Origin: DATAGZ01 sp036263455
GTDB lineage: Bacteria > Pseudomonadota > Alphaproteobacteria > Dongiales > Dongiaceae
Assembly: GCA_036263455.1 (NCBI GenBank)
Contig: DATAGZ010000018.1
Coordinates: 70,466 to 134,465 of the forward strand
DNA: 64,000 bases
Direction of reading: 5' to 3'
Positions 8,630-16,830 of the stretch are shown one piece after another. The notes under the pieces were generated by a model. That model was given only the letters and a program-made list of their open reading frames with translations, was not told where the DNA came from and made no database searches. Within the stretch, counting starts at the first letter, position 1, and the number at the start of each line of letters is the position of its first letter. A program made the position numbers and the translations under genes.

Positions 8630-9730
8630 ATGAATTTCAGCAGCGACACGGTTGTCCCGGTTGCGCCTGCCATCATGGCGGCGCTGGCTGAAGCCAATCG
8701 CGGCGCCAGCCCTTCCTATGGCGCCGATGAATTAAGCGCGCGGCTCGAGCGCATGGCCGCCGACATCTTCGAGCGTCCCGTCGCGGTCTTCCCGGTCGGG
8801 ACCGGCACGGCCTGCAACGCGCTTGCCCTGTCGGCGATGACGCCGCCTTATGGCGCGGTGCTCTGCCAGGCCGAAGCCCATATCGCCGTCGATGAATGTG
8901 GCGCACCCGAATTCTATACCGGCGGCGCCAAGCTGATCGGTGTGGCTGGGACTGACGGAAAACTCGCTCCCGCCGATCTGGCACCCTTTCTTACGCAAAG
9001 GCGCGCCGACAATGTGCATGCCGCCCAGCCCGCCGTATTCAGCATCGCGCAGGCGAGCGAGCTTGGCAGATGCTATTCCCCCGCTGAAATCGGCGCGCTG
9101 GCGGAAGCCGCGCACCAAGCGGGTCTTCTTGTCCACATGGATGGAGCCCGGTTCGCCAATGCGATGGCTCATCTCGGCTGTTCCCCTGCCGAGGCGAGCT
9201 GGCGAGCGGGTGTCGATATGCTCTCGCTCGGCGCCACCAAGAACGGGGCAATGAATGCCGAATTGGTCGTCTGTTTTCGCCCCGAGCTTGCCGCTTCCCT
9301 CAAATATCGGCGCAAGCGGGCCGGGCATCTCTTTGCCAAGATGCGCTATGTGTCCGCCCAGCTCGTCGCCTATTTCACCGACGATCTCTGGCTGCACCAC
9401 GCCGCGCAGGCCAACCGCATGGCGGCCCAGCTCGCCGCGGGCATCGCAAAAATACCCGAGGCACGGTTGCTCTACCCGGTGGAGGCGAACGAACTCTTCC
9501 TCCACCTTCCGCCCGCGCTCGTGGCGGCGCTCCGACAGGAGGGCGCGGCCTTTTACGATTGGCCGGGCCGTGAAGCGGGAACTTTCCGCTTGGTCACCTC
9601 CTACGTGACTACCGCCGAGGATGTCGCGTCTTTCCTGGCCGCTCTCGCCAAAGTAGCCGGCGGCGCGGTGCAGGCACGGCGCGGATTCGTTGAGGACAAG
9701 ACGGTCCAGACGGCGGTGCAGGAAATTTGA
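8630..9730 (+). CDS. ltaE: low-specificity L-threonine aldolase
   Basis: PLP enzyme that cleaves threonine or allo-threonine to glycine and acetaldehyde. The 366-residue protein opens with SSDT, has the cofactor-contact GTGTACNALAL, HMDGARF (Asp171) and the Schiff-base Lys204 in GATKNG. The ATG at 8630 with AAAGGAT upstream was chosen; the ORF extends 135 bp further but overlaps rluD. The 3' end lies 35 bp before tRNA-Glu. A decayed partial copy of the 5' end of this gene is found at 12593-12770, across the tRNA boundary. Confidence 0.93.
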   Translation: MNFSSDTVVPVAPAIMAALAEANRGASPSYGADELSARLERMAADIFERPVAVFPVGTGTACNALALSAMTPPYGAVLCQAEAHIAVDECGAPEFYTGGAKLIGVAGTDGKLAPADLAPFLTQRRADNVHAAQPAVFSIAQASELGRCYSPAEIGALAEAAHQAGLLVHMDGARFANAMAHLGCSPAEASWRAGVDMLSLGATKNGAMNAELVVCFRPELAASLKYRRKRAGHLFAKMRYVSAQLVAYFTDDLWLHHAAQANRMAAQLAAGIAKIPEARLLYPVEANELFLHLPPALVAALRQEGAAFYDWPGREAGTFRLVTSYVTTAEDVASFLAALAKVAGGAVQARRGFVEDKTVQTAVQEI

Positions 9731-9765
9731 CAAGCCCCAACGGCTCCTTTATCGATAGACGTCCC

Positions 9766-9841
9766 GTCCCCATCGTCTAGTGGCCTAGGACACCGCCCTC
9801 TCACGGCGGTAACAGGGGTTCAAATCCCCTTGGGGACGCCA
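9766..9841 (+). tRNA. tRNA-Glu (anticodon CTC)
   Basis: 76-nt cloverleaf with encoded CCA. Acceptor stem GTCCCCA (9766-9772) pairs with TGGGGAC (9831-9837), followed by discriminator G and CCA (9839-9841). The anticodon arm is CCGCC-CTCTCAC-GGCGG, giving anticodon CTC. The T arm AGGGG-TTCAAAT-CCCCT is perfect. An atypical accessory region starts right at its 3' end, which is a common integration point for mobile islands. Confidence 0.95.
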
Positions 9842-9899
9842 AATCAATTTCGATGTTTTCGTGCTTTCGGTAGCCATCGCTTGTGCCGTCGCACACCAT

Positions 9900-9939
9900 A
9901 TATCCACGGAACTGACCGGATATCCACGGAACTGACCGG
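9900..9939. repeat. two tandem copies of a 20-bp repeat
   Basis: The unit ATATCCACGGAACTGACCGG occurs at 9900-9919 and again, identical and head to tail, at 9920-9939. It lies 59 bp after the tRNA and borders the recombinase remnant. It could be a recombination scar or a binding site; no third copy was noticed in the window. Confidence 0.9.
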
Positions 9940-9940
9940 C

Positions 9941-10115
9941 ACCGCGCCCTGCTGCGGCGATGGACCAGGCCGCCTGGCCCCTTCTTGCCGATCCCCTTCA
10001 GGGAAAAGTCGCCGCTGACGTAAAGCTCGAACAGGTGCGTTGCAGCATAATTGCCCGGCGGCCCCTACGCACGGGCATGCCACGCAGATTACCATTCCTG
10101 TAGGCCACAGGCGCC
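9941..10115 (-). pseudogene. fragment of a serine recombinase (resolvase/integrase family)
   Basis: On the minus strand, 10052-9941 translates to NYAATHLFELYVSGDFSLKG followed by IGKKGPGGLVHRRSRAR. That matches the piece of large serine recombinases that usually reads (P)LIRRLFELYASGDYSLK..KKAREAGLVHR. Just upstream, in a different frame, lies APVAYRNGNLRG (to about 10115), resembling the preceding APLGYRN segment. A stop codon and a frame change separate the two parts, and nothing of the catalytic domain is left. It is therefore a dead remnant. Its position beside the tRNA supports past integration here. Confidence 0.6.
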
Positions 10116-10276
10116 GCCCACCATCCATTTTTCGAAAAGATAAAAATTTTACCGTGGTGTAGAATGATTTTCAATTTTTGGTTGCTAAGGGGCAAAAAGT
10201 GTGCAACCGATATCTCGCTGAGCATCTGAACACGTGGCTGAGCGATCGCGCTAGGCTTTTCTGGAAAGGGGAAGAT

Positions 10277-11866
10277 ATGCAGCTGAAATTCAATTCTATG
10301 GCTTTACTGGGAATTGCCTTTGCGGTGGGGCTCGGCTGGAGCCAGACGGCAAGCGCTGAAATAGTGTTTCACCGTGGGAACGGGGCCGAAATAGAATCGC
10401 TCGATCCTGCGAAGGAAGAAACTATTCCGGGTCTCAATGTCGTATTGGATGCGTTCGAGGGGCTTACCGTTTACGGGCCCAAGGGGGATGTTCTTCCCGG
10501 CGTGGCGGAAAAATGGGAAATCAGCGACGATGGCAAGACCTATATTTTTCATCTGCGCACCAATGCCAAATGGTCCAATGGGGATCCCATAACCGCCCAG
10601 GATTATGTCTATTCCTGGACGCGGGCGCTGGATCCCAAAACCAATTCTCCCTACGGCTTTTACTTGGATAAGGTTAAGGGAGCTAATGCCTTCCGCACGG
10701 GGAAAACGACCGATCCCGCCACGATCGGCGTGAAAGCTATCGCTGACAAGACCCTGCAGGTCGAGCTGGAAAACCCCACGCCTTATTTCCTCGTCATGCT
10801 TCATTCTCCCGTTACCTTTGCCGTGCCTAAAGCAACGGTGGAAAAATACGGCGATCAATGGACCAAACCCGAGCATTTTGTGGGAAATGGCGCCTATAAG
10901 CTGACCGAGTGGGTGCCTCATGTCCAAATGACGTTCGTGAAGAACGATCAGTATTGGGACGCAGCCAATGTGCATATCGACAAGGAGATTTTCTATCCTA
11001 TCGAAGAAGCGGGAGAGGAATTGAAGAAATTCCGCGCGGGCGAACTGGATGCCACCTATACGGTGCCCGACGAGCTCCATGCCCAGTTGAAAAAGGAATT
11101 CAAGAGCCAATACCATGTCCAGGCGTATTTCGGCACGTATTATTATCAGTTCAATACGTCAAAGCCGCTCTTCAACAACCCCAAATTGCGCCGCGCTATG
11201 GCCCTGGCGATCGATCGCGATTATATCGTGAAGAAGGTCACCCAAGGCGGAGAAATCGCTGCCTATGATTTCGTCCCCCCGGGTGTCCCAGGCTATAAGA
11301 GCGCGAGCGCTGATTTCAAGAATCTGACCCAGAAGCAGCGCAATGCCGAAGCGCGCGAGATCATGAAGGAGCTGGGCTATTCGGAAAGCAATCCACTCAA
11401 GATAGAGCTGCTTTATAATCCGGCCGCGCGCCATCGGGCCATCGTGGAGACCCTTCAAGGGATGTGGAAGCAGATTTATGTGGAGGCAACGCCTGTCATC
11501 GCTGAATTCAAGGACGTAACCGAACGAAGAAAGACCGGCGATTTTCAGCTTAATCGTGCCGCTTGGATCGGAGACTATATCGACCCGACAACTTTCTTGG
11601 GCAATTACGTGCTCGATTCCCAGCAAAACGATCCAAGATACCATAATCAGGAGTATACCGATCTGGTAAAAGGGTCGGACGCTATCGCCAACAGCGAGAA
11701 GCGCATGGCGCAATTGCGGAAGGCGGAAGCCATCTTGCTTCGGGACCTTCCCGTGGCGCCGATTTATCACTATGTCAACAAGCGCCTAGTATCGAATAGG
11801 ATTTCCGGCTGGAACGCCAATGTTTTGGGCTATTGCCTGACGCGCTGGCTTTCGAAGAAAGGTTAA
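10277..11866 (+). CDS. oligopeptide ABC transporter substrate-binding protein (family 5, OppA-like)
   Basis: Periplasmic solute-binding protein of 529 residues with signal peptide MQLKFNSMALLG...QTASA, cleaved before Glu. Family 5 signs include ESLDPAKEET, KWEISDDGKTYIFHLR, DYVYSWTRALDP, FVGNGAYKLTEW and the C-terminal PVAPIYHYVNKRLV, closest to the OppA/MppA group of peptide binders. The start at 10277 has GGGGAAG upstream; an ORF extension to 10178 lacks a signal. No permease or ATPase gene is nearby, so it must work with a transporter encoded elsewhere. It is the first intact gene of the accessory region. Confidence 0.92.
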   Translation: MQLKFNSMALLGIAFAVGLGWSQTASAEIVFHRGNGAEIESLDPAKEETIPGLNVVLDAFEGLTVYGPKGDVLPGVAEKWEISDDGKTYIFHLRTNAKWSNGDPITAQDYVYSWTRALDPKTNSPYGFYLDKVKGANAFRTGKTTDPATIGVKAIADKTLQVELENPTPYFLVMLHSPVTFAVPKATVEKYGDQWTKPEHFVGNGAYKLTEWVPHVQMTFVKNDQYWDAANVHIDKEIFYPIEEAGEELKKFRAGELDATYTVPDELHAQLKKEFKSQYHVQAYFGTYYYQFNTSKPLFNNPKLRRAMALAIDRDYIVKKVTQGGEIAAYDFVPPGVPGYKSASADFKNLTQKQRNAEAREIMKELGYSESNPLKIELLYNPAARHRAIVETLQGMWKQIYVEATPVIAEFKDVTERRKTGDFQLNRAAWIGDYIDPTTFLGNYVLDSQQNDPRYHNQEYTDLVKGSDAIANSEKRMAQLRKAEAILLRDLPVAPIYHYVNKRLVSNRISGWNANVLGYCLTRWLSKKG

Positions 11867-11904
11867 AGCGAATAGAGACCGGAGATAAAGCAGAGTCGGT
11901 TGTC

Positions 11905-12316
11905 TCAGTTTGAAGTATACATGGAGCGGAGAAGCCTTCGTAATAAGAGCGTAGATAATCGATGCAACCGTTAGCGACACTAAAAACATCAGGATTGCTG
12001 GCGCGCATTTTTTCGGAGATCCAGCTCAGCGTCAGGCACGGAAACCACTATGCCCGAGAGAAAGGCCGCCAGCTTCTCCCGGGCAAGATCCAAAGTCATT
12101 TCCGGAAAAGATTGAGCACAAATGACAAACCAATAGTTGAGGCCATACTCCAAGCCGAAGGCCCGCGCAGCTTTTGGCTCCAGGTGCGATGTCTTCATCT
12201 CGAGCATGTCCCTCTTTCCTAACGCCGGCGGTTGAAGAGCGCAGAAAAACAACAACGCCAACCCATAATATGGCCGGCAGCAGGAACGCACCACGCCAAC
12301 CGTAAGACATTCCCAT
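11905..12316 (-). pseudogene. remnant of a major facilitator transporter
   Basis: Minus-strand pieces in different frames look like parts of an MFS permease. From 12316 a membrane segment reads YGWRGAFLLPAILWVGVVVF, typical of the end of the N-terminal half. Near 11989-11905 a hydrophobic stretch begins MFLVSLTVASIIYALITK, as in a last helix. The roughly 300 bp between are frameshifted and much shorter than the missing helices would need. The protein cannot be functional. Identity as MFS is moderate because only two segments are recognisable. Confidence 0.4.
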
Positions 12317-12592
12317 GAAGCTATCCCACCACGCTGTGACCGAGGGTTTCGATCATGGCCGGGAAAGCCATCCGGTCACGCCGCATTGGCCCGAGAAGAA
12401 TAAGATCTTAGTCTCGCTGGGGCAGCATGGATCTCACCCTGGATGTGGTAGGCACGTCGGGCGAGAGTGATTCAAGCACGATACTTTTTCAGGCGTATCA
12501 GACAAAGTATCAGTGGCTTTGATTCGTATCCTATAATGTGAGGGACAACATTATGGCTGATACCGGAACGCATCGGTTCTGTTTGACCCGTG

Positions 12593-12770
12593 CCCGTGAT
12601 CATGGCGGCGCTGGCCGCGGCCAATCAGGGCGCTAGTCCAGACGAGGTGGGCGCGGGGCTCGAACGGCTCGCCGCCGAAATCCTTGAGCGCACCATCTCG
12701 GTCTTTCCGGTCGAGAGCGGTACGGCCTGCAATGCGCCGCCCTGTCGGCCATGACGGCGCCTTATAAGGC
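12593..12770 (+). pseudogene. decayed partial copy of the threonine aldolase gene
   Basis: This segment translates to PVIMAALAAANQGASP, then LERLAAEILERTISVFPVES and GTACNA. It parallels residues 12-64 of the intact enzyme at 8630-9730 (PAIMAALAEANRGASP, LERMAADIFERPVAVFPVGT, GTACNA). A few codons are deleted after GASP, and a one-base change breaks the frame after GTACNA, although DNA similarity continues to about 12770 (CTGTCGGCCATGACG). The rest of the gene is missing. It is diverged, not a recent copy. Confidence 0.75.
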
Positions 12771-13010
12771 GTCAGCAGCGTAATAATCCTCGCCGACTTC
12801 TCTTAGCATATCCTGTCAGGTATTGCCCCGTGCTATACTTTACTTCCAAGAAAAAGTATTAATTACATACCTGTCTGAAGCGTATTATTTTCATCGGATA
12901 TAGTCGGCTAAGCGGCTTTATCGCATGATCTCCTTCACCTGAGCGACATAACCCGGCAAAAATCACATGAAAGATTTATTGACTGTTTATCCTGCTCTTG
13001 ATAAGAGACC

Positions 13011-13022
13011 CCTCAATTGAGG
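13011..13022. promoter_or_regulatory. 12-bp perfect palindrome before the aldolase start
   Basis: CCTCAATTGAGG is self-complementary and ends 11 bp before the ATG at 13034, so its right arm doubles as the likely ribosome site. A TTGACT at 12979-12984 could be a -35 box. This may be a regulator site for the whole cluster. Confidence 0.35.
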
Positions 13023-13033
13023 CAGGTATTCGT

Positions 13034-13960
13034 ATGAAAGTGACAAATATCGACGTAACATTGCGGGATGGAGGCTACCGCAATCGCTTTCGCTTTGACG
13101 AAGGATACGCGATACGGCATGTGCATAACATAGCGCAGAGCGGGATCGAATGGATTGAGATTGGCTATCGCAACGGTTCCTTCACCCCAATCAAGGACAT
13201 AGGCATCACGGGATTATCTCCGGATTCCTATATAAGAACGGTCCGCGATAGGGCCGTCTCGGCCAGGCTTTGCGTCATGGCACATCCCAAAAATGTTTCA
13301 AGCCAGGAAATCGTCAAAATCCACGGGCTCGGCATCGAGCTCGTTCGCTTTTGCATGGACAATCATAATTCAGACCTAACGTGGAACTGTATTAAAACCG
13401 CGAAGGATTGCGGGCTGCTCGTCTCGCTCAATTTGACCCGCGTAAGCCAGCAGCCGCTCAAACAACTGATAACCAATGCCGAACTGGCGCGGGCGGCTGG
13501 CGCGGACGTGCTGTATTTGGCCGATTCGAATGGCAGCTTGACCCCCTCGAAAGTAGCAAACCTGGTCAGGACAATGGCCGATGTGTCGAATCTAGACATT
13601 GGCTTCCACGCTCACGACAATCTGGGGTTGGCTATGAGTAACAGCATCGCCGCCTTCGAAGCAGGCGCCACCTACATGGACGCCTCGCTCCGGGGCATGG
13701 GCAAGGGAGCTGGAAATCTAAAGCTGGAGCTCTGGCTCGGCTATCTTTTTCGCAATCAAAAGGTGGAAAAATACGATCACGGCGTCATTCTGGACCAGAT
13801 CGACGATCTGGTAATGGCGGAAAGGCTGGATGCGTCGGAACGACCCTCGGACGACCTCATTCTTGGGATGTTCGATTTATCCATCGACGAGAAGGAGCGT
13901 ATCTTCTCGAACGTCACGAATAACTCACTTGCCTTGGCAAGGGCCAGGGACCGAGGATGA
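13034..13960 (+). CDS. HMGL-like (DRE-TIM) aldolase/acyltransferase family protein
   Basis: 308-residue TIM-barrel enzyme of the family that includes 4-hydroxy-2-oxovalerate aldolase, HMG-CoA lyase and isopropylmalate synthase. The DRE motif appears as DVTLRDGGYRN, and the metal-binding HxH as FHAHDNLG; DASLRGMGKGAGN is the glycine-rich loop. The short length and LRDGGYRN wording are closest to the aldolase branch (MhpE/BphI-like), which splits or forms 4-hydroxy-2-oxoacids through pyruvate enolate. No CoA-ester signature was noticed. The ATG at 13034 was chosen over a TTG at 12998. It is the first gene of the plus-strand accessory cluster. The real substrate is unknown. Confidence 0.82.
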   Translation: MKVTNIDVTLRDGGYRNRFRFDEGYAIRHVHNIAQSGIEWIEIGYRNGSFTPIKDIGITGLSPDSYIRTVRDRAVSARLCVMAHPKNVSSQEIVKIHGLGIELVRFCMDNHNSDLTWNCIKTAKDCGLLVSLNLTRVSQQPLKQLITNAELARAAGADVLYLADSNGSLTPSKVANLVRTMADVSNLDIGFHAHDNLGLAMSNSIAAFEAGATYMDASLRGMGKGAGNLKLELWLGYLFRNQKVEKYDHGVILDQIDDLVMAERLDASERPSDDLILGMFDLSIDEKERIFSNVTNNSLALARARDRG

Positions 13961-14157
13961 ATTCCGCATCGCTTGTAGTTTGCGGCTCAGATCCTCGTTC
14001 AGCTGTAACATGGTCGCCCATATTGCCCGCAACCTCCAGTCTGCGGACATTTCCGCACGATATGCGATTCATTAAAGGGGTTCGATCGGCCCCCGGGCAT
14101 AGGGGCCGGATTTTTCAGCGATACCTCATAGATCGGTTACCTGCGGCAGCTTTATGA
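13957..14157 (+). CDS. small hypothetical protein, translationally coupled on both sides
   Basis: 66-residue ORF, MNSASLVVCGSDPRSAVTWS onward, ending RYLIDRLPAAAL. Its ATG overlaps the upstream aldolase stop (ATGA at 13957-13960) and its stop overlaps the ATG of the next gene (ATGA at 14154-14157). This double 4-bp overlap is the pattern of real operon genes. Against it, I recognise no family, the composition is rich in Arg, Ser and Pro, and it could be the leftover of a longer gene. Without it, 193 bp of an otherwise packed operon would be untranslated. Confidence 0.45.
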   Translation: MNSASLVVCGSDPRSAVTWSPILPATSSLRTFPHDMRFIKGVRSAPGHRGRIFQRYLIDRLPAAAL

Positions 14158-16367
14158 AGAAAGTTTTACTTTTGCCTGGAGATGGCATCGGCCAGGAAGT
14201 CATGGAAGCTGCCATTCCAATTTTGGAATCTCTTCGGCTTCCTATCGCCATGGAGTTTGGCGAAATCGGTTGGGAATGCTGGCGCTCCCAGGGAAATCCG
14301 ATCCCCGAAGAAACGTGGCGTCGCATTGAAGTTAGCGATGCAACCCTGCTGGGCGCAATTACAAGCAAGGGAATGAGCGAGGCAGAAGAAGAGCTGGCCC
14401 CGCAGCTGCGGGGCCAGAATTTGAAGTATGTTTCTCCCGTCGTTCAACTCCGCCAGCGGCTTGATCTCTATGCGAACGTGAGGCCGGCATTTGCCTTGGT
14501 GGGAAACAGAAAGCCCTTTCGGTGCTGCGTTATCCGTGAAAATACCGAAGGGCTATATGCCGGGATCGATCGACATGGCGTGCCCAACGATCTGCGCGAC
14601 GTGCTCTCTCACCCCAATGTCAAGAGGAGTGGGAGCGAGAACGCCACCTACAGTGTTCGGCTCCAAACACGCTTTGCCCTGGAACGGATTTATACGTATG
14701 CTTTTCGCCATGCCGTATCCGAGGGCTACGATCGGGTTACTTTAGCGGATAAGCCGAACGTCTTGCGCGAGAGCGGCCAGTTCGCCGCCGACATATTCCA
14801 TTCGGTGGCGGCCGATTTTCCCGGCATTACGGCAGACATTCAAAACGTCGACGCGGCTGCATTGTGGCTGGAACGCCGTCCAGAGAAATTCGGCGTCATC
14901 GTTGCGGAAAACATGTTCGGGGATATTCTTTCCGATCTTCTCGGGGGTGTCATGGGAGGATTAGGGCTCGCCCCCAGCGCAAATATCGGAGCCCAACAAT
15001 GCTATTTCGAGCCCGTTCATGGAAGCGCTCCCGGCTTAGCCGGCAAGGGACGCGCCAATCCATCGGCTATGCTGCTTTCGGCTGCGCTCATGCTGCGTCA
15101 TCTCGATTTTGTCGACAGCGCCGAGCGTATTGAACAAGCAGTACGGTCGGTCATTCTGCAAGGCCGTACCGTAACGTACGATCTGGGGGGAATCGCTTCG
15201 ACACAGGCCATGGCGAAGGCCATTCTGGCCGAGCTCGAAGCGCCGGGCCGCCGCTTACGCGCAAGCGTCCTCTGCATCGGCAATGAATTACTTCGAGGAG
15301 ATGTCGTCAACAGCAATGCCGCTGAGTTCGGCAAGCGCTTGGAAGCAGCAGGGTACCAAACGGTACTGCAATTGACATGCGGCGATCGCATGGCGGGCAT
15401 CCGCAATGCCATGGACATTTGCCTTGGCCAATCGGATGTCGTCGTAGTCAATGGCGGCTTGGGTCCGACGTCGGACGATCTTACGCGCGAGGGGATATCT
15501 GCTGCCCTCGACGCCCCTCTTATATTCGACGACGCGTCTTGGCAGGCCATCCATAAGCGGCTTACCCAATTTGGCCTGCCGGTACATGATTCGAATAGAA
15601 AGCAGGCTATGTTCCCCCGCGGCGCTACCATACTGCCCAATCCTCGTGGCACGGCGGCAGGTTTCACTTTGCATTGGAAGGAAAGGGTCATCCACGTTTT
15701 GCCCGGACCACCGAGAGAGTGCCTGGCGATGCTCGATACCCTTCTCGTTGAACATGCCGGTGCTGCGAGAGAAAGTCATGAATGGCGATTGCTTGGCGTG
15801 CTCGAAGGCGATATAGCCGATGCCGTCGATAAAATTATTGCTCCCTTGGGCGATCAGGCAGAAGTGGCGTATCGCTGGCACTATCCTTATGTGGACGTGC
15901 GGCTCATCCTTCCCTCGCGCAGCAGAGATCGGAGCGAAGTCGTCGATGCTATCGAACGATTGGTACAAGACAGCGTCGTTAGCCGCAATGGGCAAACCGC
16001 AATCGAGCAACTTTCCGATATTCGCGAGAAATATCGCATCGAAATCCAAGATGACATGACATCGGGCGCTTTCATCGGGCGTCTACCAAATCTATCCCGT
16101 GACGATGCACCGCTGATTCGGATTGCCGCTTCGCTGGGGAATGCGCGGCCTCGGGAATATATCGGTACGCTCGACCTGATATGCAACATTCAATGCGAAG
16201 ATACCGCGCAGGTATTCATGCATTCGATTTCCAACCGTGGACCGGAAGTTGTCGAGTATATGTGCGAATTCATCGCCTGGAGCGTATTGCGCTCCATAGA
16301 ACAACAGGACGGTAGATTACACGGCGTTGCGCATACCCGCGAAAATGCACATCGAAGCAATTTTTAG
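14154..16367 (+). CDS. fused isocitrate/isopropylmalate-type dehydrogenase and CinA-like protein
   Basis: 737-residue two-part protein. Residues 1-362 are a beta-decarboxylating hydroxyacid dehydrogenase: LLPGDGIGQEV, substrate arginines around 102, 110 and 128, RENTEGLYAG, Lys200 in LADKPNVL, metal-binding Asp257 and Asp261 in NMFGDILSD, and EPVHGSAP. Residues 368-535 match the CinA/MoaB-like domain (COG1058): CIGNELLRGDVVNSNAAEF, VNGGLGPTSDDLTRE, NRKQAMFPRGATILPNPRGT and HVLPGPP. Residues 540-737 look like the rest of CinA, with the deamidase motif ESxTGG degenerated to DDMTSG (633-638) but GPEVVEYM retained. CinA acts on NAD-derived compounds; this fusion to an NAD(P)-linked dehydrogenase is unusual. 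The gene overlaps the small ORF by 4 bp. No stop or frameshift is seen at the junction, so it is a true fusion. Confidence 0.85.
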   Translation: MKKVLLLPGDGIGQEVMEAAIPILESLRLPIAMEFGEIGWECWRSQGNPIPEETWRRIEVSDATLLGAITSKGMSEAEEELAPQLRGQNLKYVSPVVQLRQRLDLYANVRPAFALVGNRKPFRCCVIRENTEGLYAGIDRHGVPNDLRDVLSHPNVKRSGSENATYSVRLQTRFALERIYTYAFRHAVSEGYDRVTLADKPNVLRESGQFAADIFHSVAADFPGITADIQNVDAAALWLERRPEKFGVIVAENMFGDILSDLLGGVMGGLGLAPSANIGAQQCYFEPVHGSAPGLAGKGRANPSAMLLSAALMLRHLDFVDSAERIEQAVRSVILQGRTVTYDLGGIASTQAMAKAILAELEAPGRRLRASVLCIGNELLRGDVVNSNAAEFGKRLEAAGYQTVLQLTCGDRMAGIRNAMDICLGQSDVVVVNGGLGPTSDDLTREGISAALDAPLIFDDASWQAIHKRLTQFGLPVHDSNRKQAMFPRGATILPNPRGTAAGFTLHWKERVIHVLPGPPRECLAMLDTLLVEHAGAARESHEWRLLGVLEGDIADAVDKIIAPLGDQAEVAYRWHYPYVDVRLILPSRSRDRSEVVDAIERLVQDSVVSRNGQTAIEQLSDIREKYRIEIQDDMTSGAFIGRLPNLSRDDAPLIRIAASLGNARPREYIGTLDLICNIQCEDTAQVFMHSISNRGPEVVEYMCEFIAWSVLRSIEQQDGRLHGVAHTRENAHRSNF

Positions 16368-16446
16368 TTGGATTAGATTTAACTGGATTGAATTTGGAAA
16401 TTTGCTAAATCAGCGTGAGACCATTTTCCACAGGAGGATATAGACA

Positions 16447-16725
16447 ATGGCTGCTTATTTGATCATCGATTTAACCGTAAAGGATGCGGAAGCGCTTAAG
16501 GAATACGGGTCACGAACACCGGATATCCTGAAGGTCTTTGGCGGAAAGACGGTGGCGAAAGGACCCGTACAGGTTCTGCATGGCGATTCTAAATTCGATA
16601 CCAAGGTGGTTTTCGAGTTTCCGGATAGGGAAGCCGCAGTCGGCTGGTATAACTCCAAAGAATACCAGGCTCTACTGGAGCTTCGCGATCGAGCTATCGA
16701 CAGCCAATTCCATCTCATAGGCTGA
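16447..16725 (+). CDS. DUF1330 domain-containing protein
   Basis: 92-residue alpha/beta ferredoxin-like (dimeric barrel) protein. It has the family pattern AYLIIDLTVKDAEALKEY, then GKTVAKGPVQVLHG, VVFEFPDREAAVGWYNSKEYQALLELR and a short C-terminus. The ATG follows a strong AGGAGG site. DUF1330 proteins accompany diverse metabolic clusters; the function is not established, though the fold is used by small isomerases and monooxygenases. It lies 79 bp after the fused dehydrogenase and should be cotranscribed. Confidence 0.9.
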   Translation: MAAYLIIDLTVKDAEALKEYGSRTPDILKVFGGKTVAKGPVQVLHGDSKFDTKVVFEFPDREAAVGWYNSKEYQALLELRDRAIDSQFHLIG

Positions 16726-16830
16726 TACAGGATTAAGGTAGTTTATGGAGCCCCTAGGATATTTCCATCGGCGAGCGGAGCGCATTCGTAAGCGGCCCAA
16801 AAGATCTGAGCCGGTTGATCGGTTGCGCGT

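Larger units (their letters stand above)
9842..10276. other. non-coding stretch with decayed mobile-element DNA
   Basis: 435 bp between tRNA-Glu and the oligopeptide-binding gene. It holds a 20-bp tandem repeat and a serine-recombinase fragment (both listed). The right part (10130-10276) is AT-richer and should carry the promoter of the binding-protein gene. No intact gene. Confidence 0.7.
11867..13033. other. long gene-poor stretch with gene remnants
   Basis: 1.17 kb between the binding-protein gene and the aldolase gene. It contains minus-strand MFS-like fragments (about 11905-12316), a threonine-aldolase fragment (12593-12770) and an AT-rich part (12780-13033) that should contain the promoter of the gene cluster to the right. 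12317-12590 has no recognisable content beyond repeated TATCAG and GTATC motifs. Confidence 0.7.

Noticed and set aside
9844..10225. Two minus-strand ORFs after the tRNA as genes
   Set aside because: They only cover parts of the recombinase remnant in wrong frames.
12500..12560. TATAAT near 12530 as a promoter
   Set aside because: No -35 box at proper distance and only remnants downstream.
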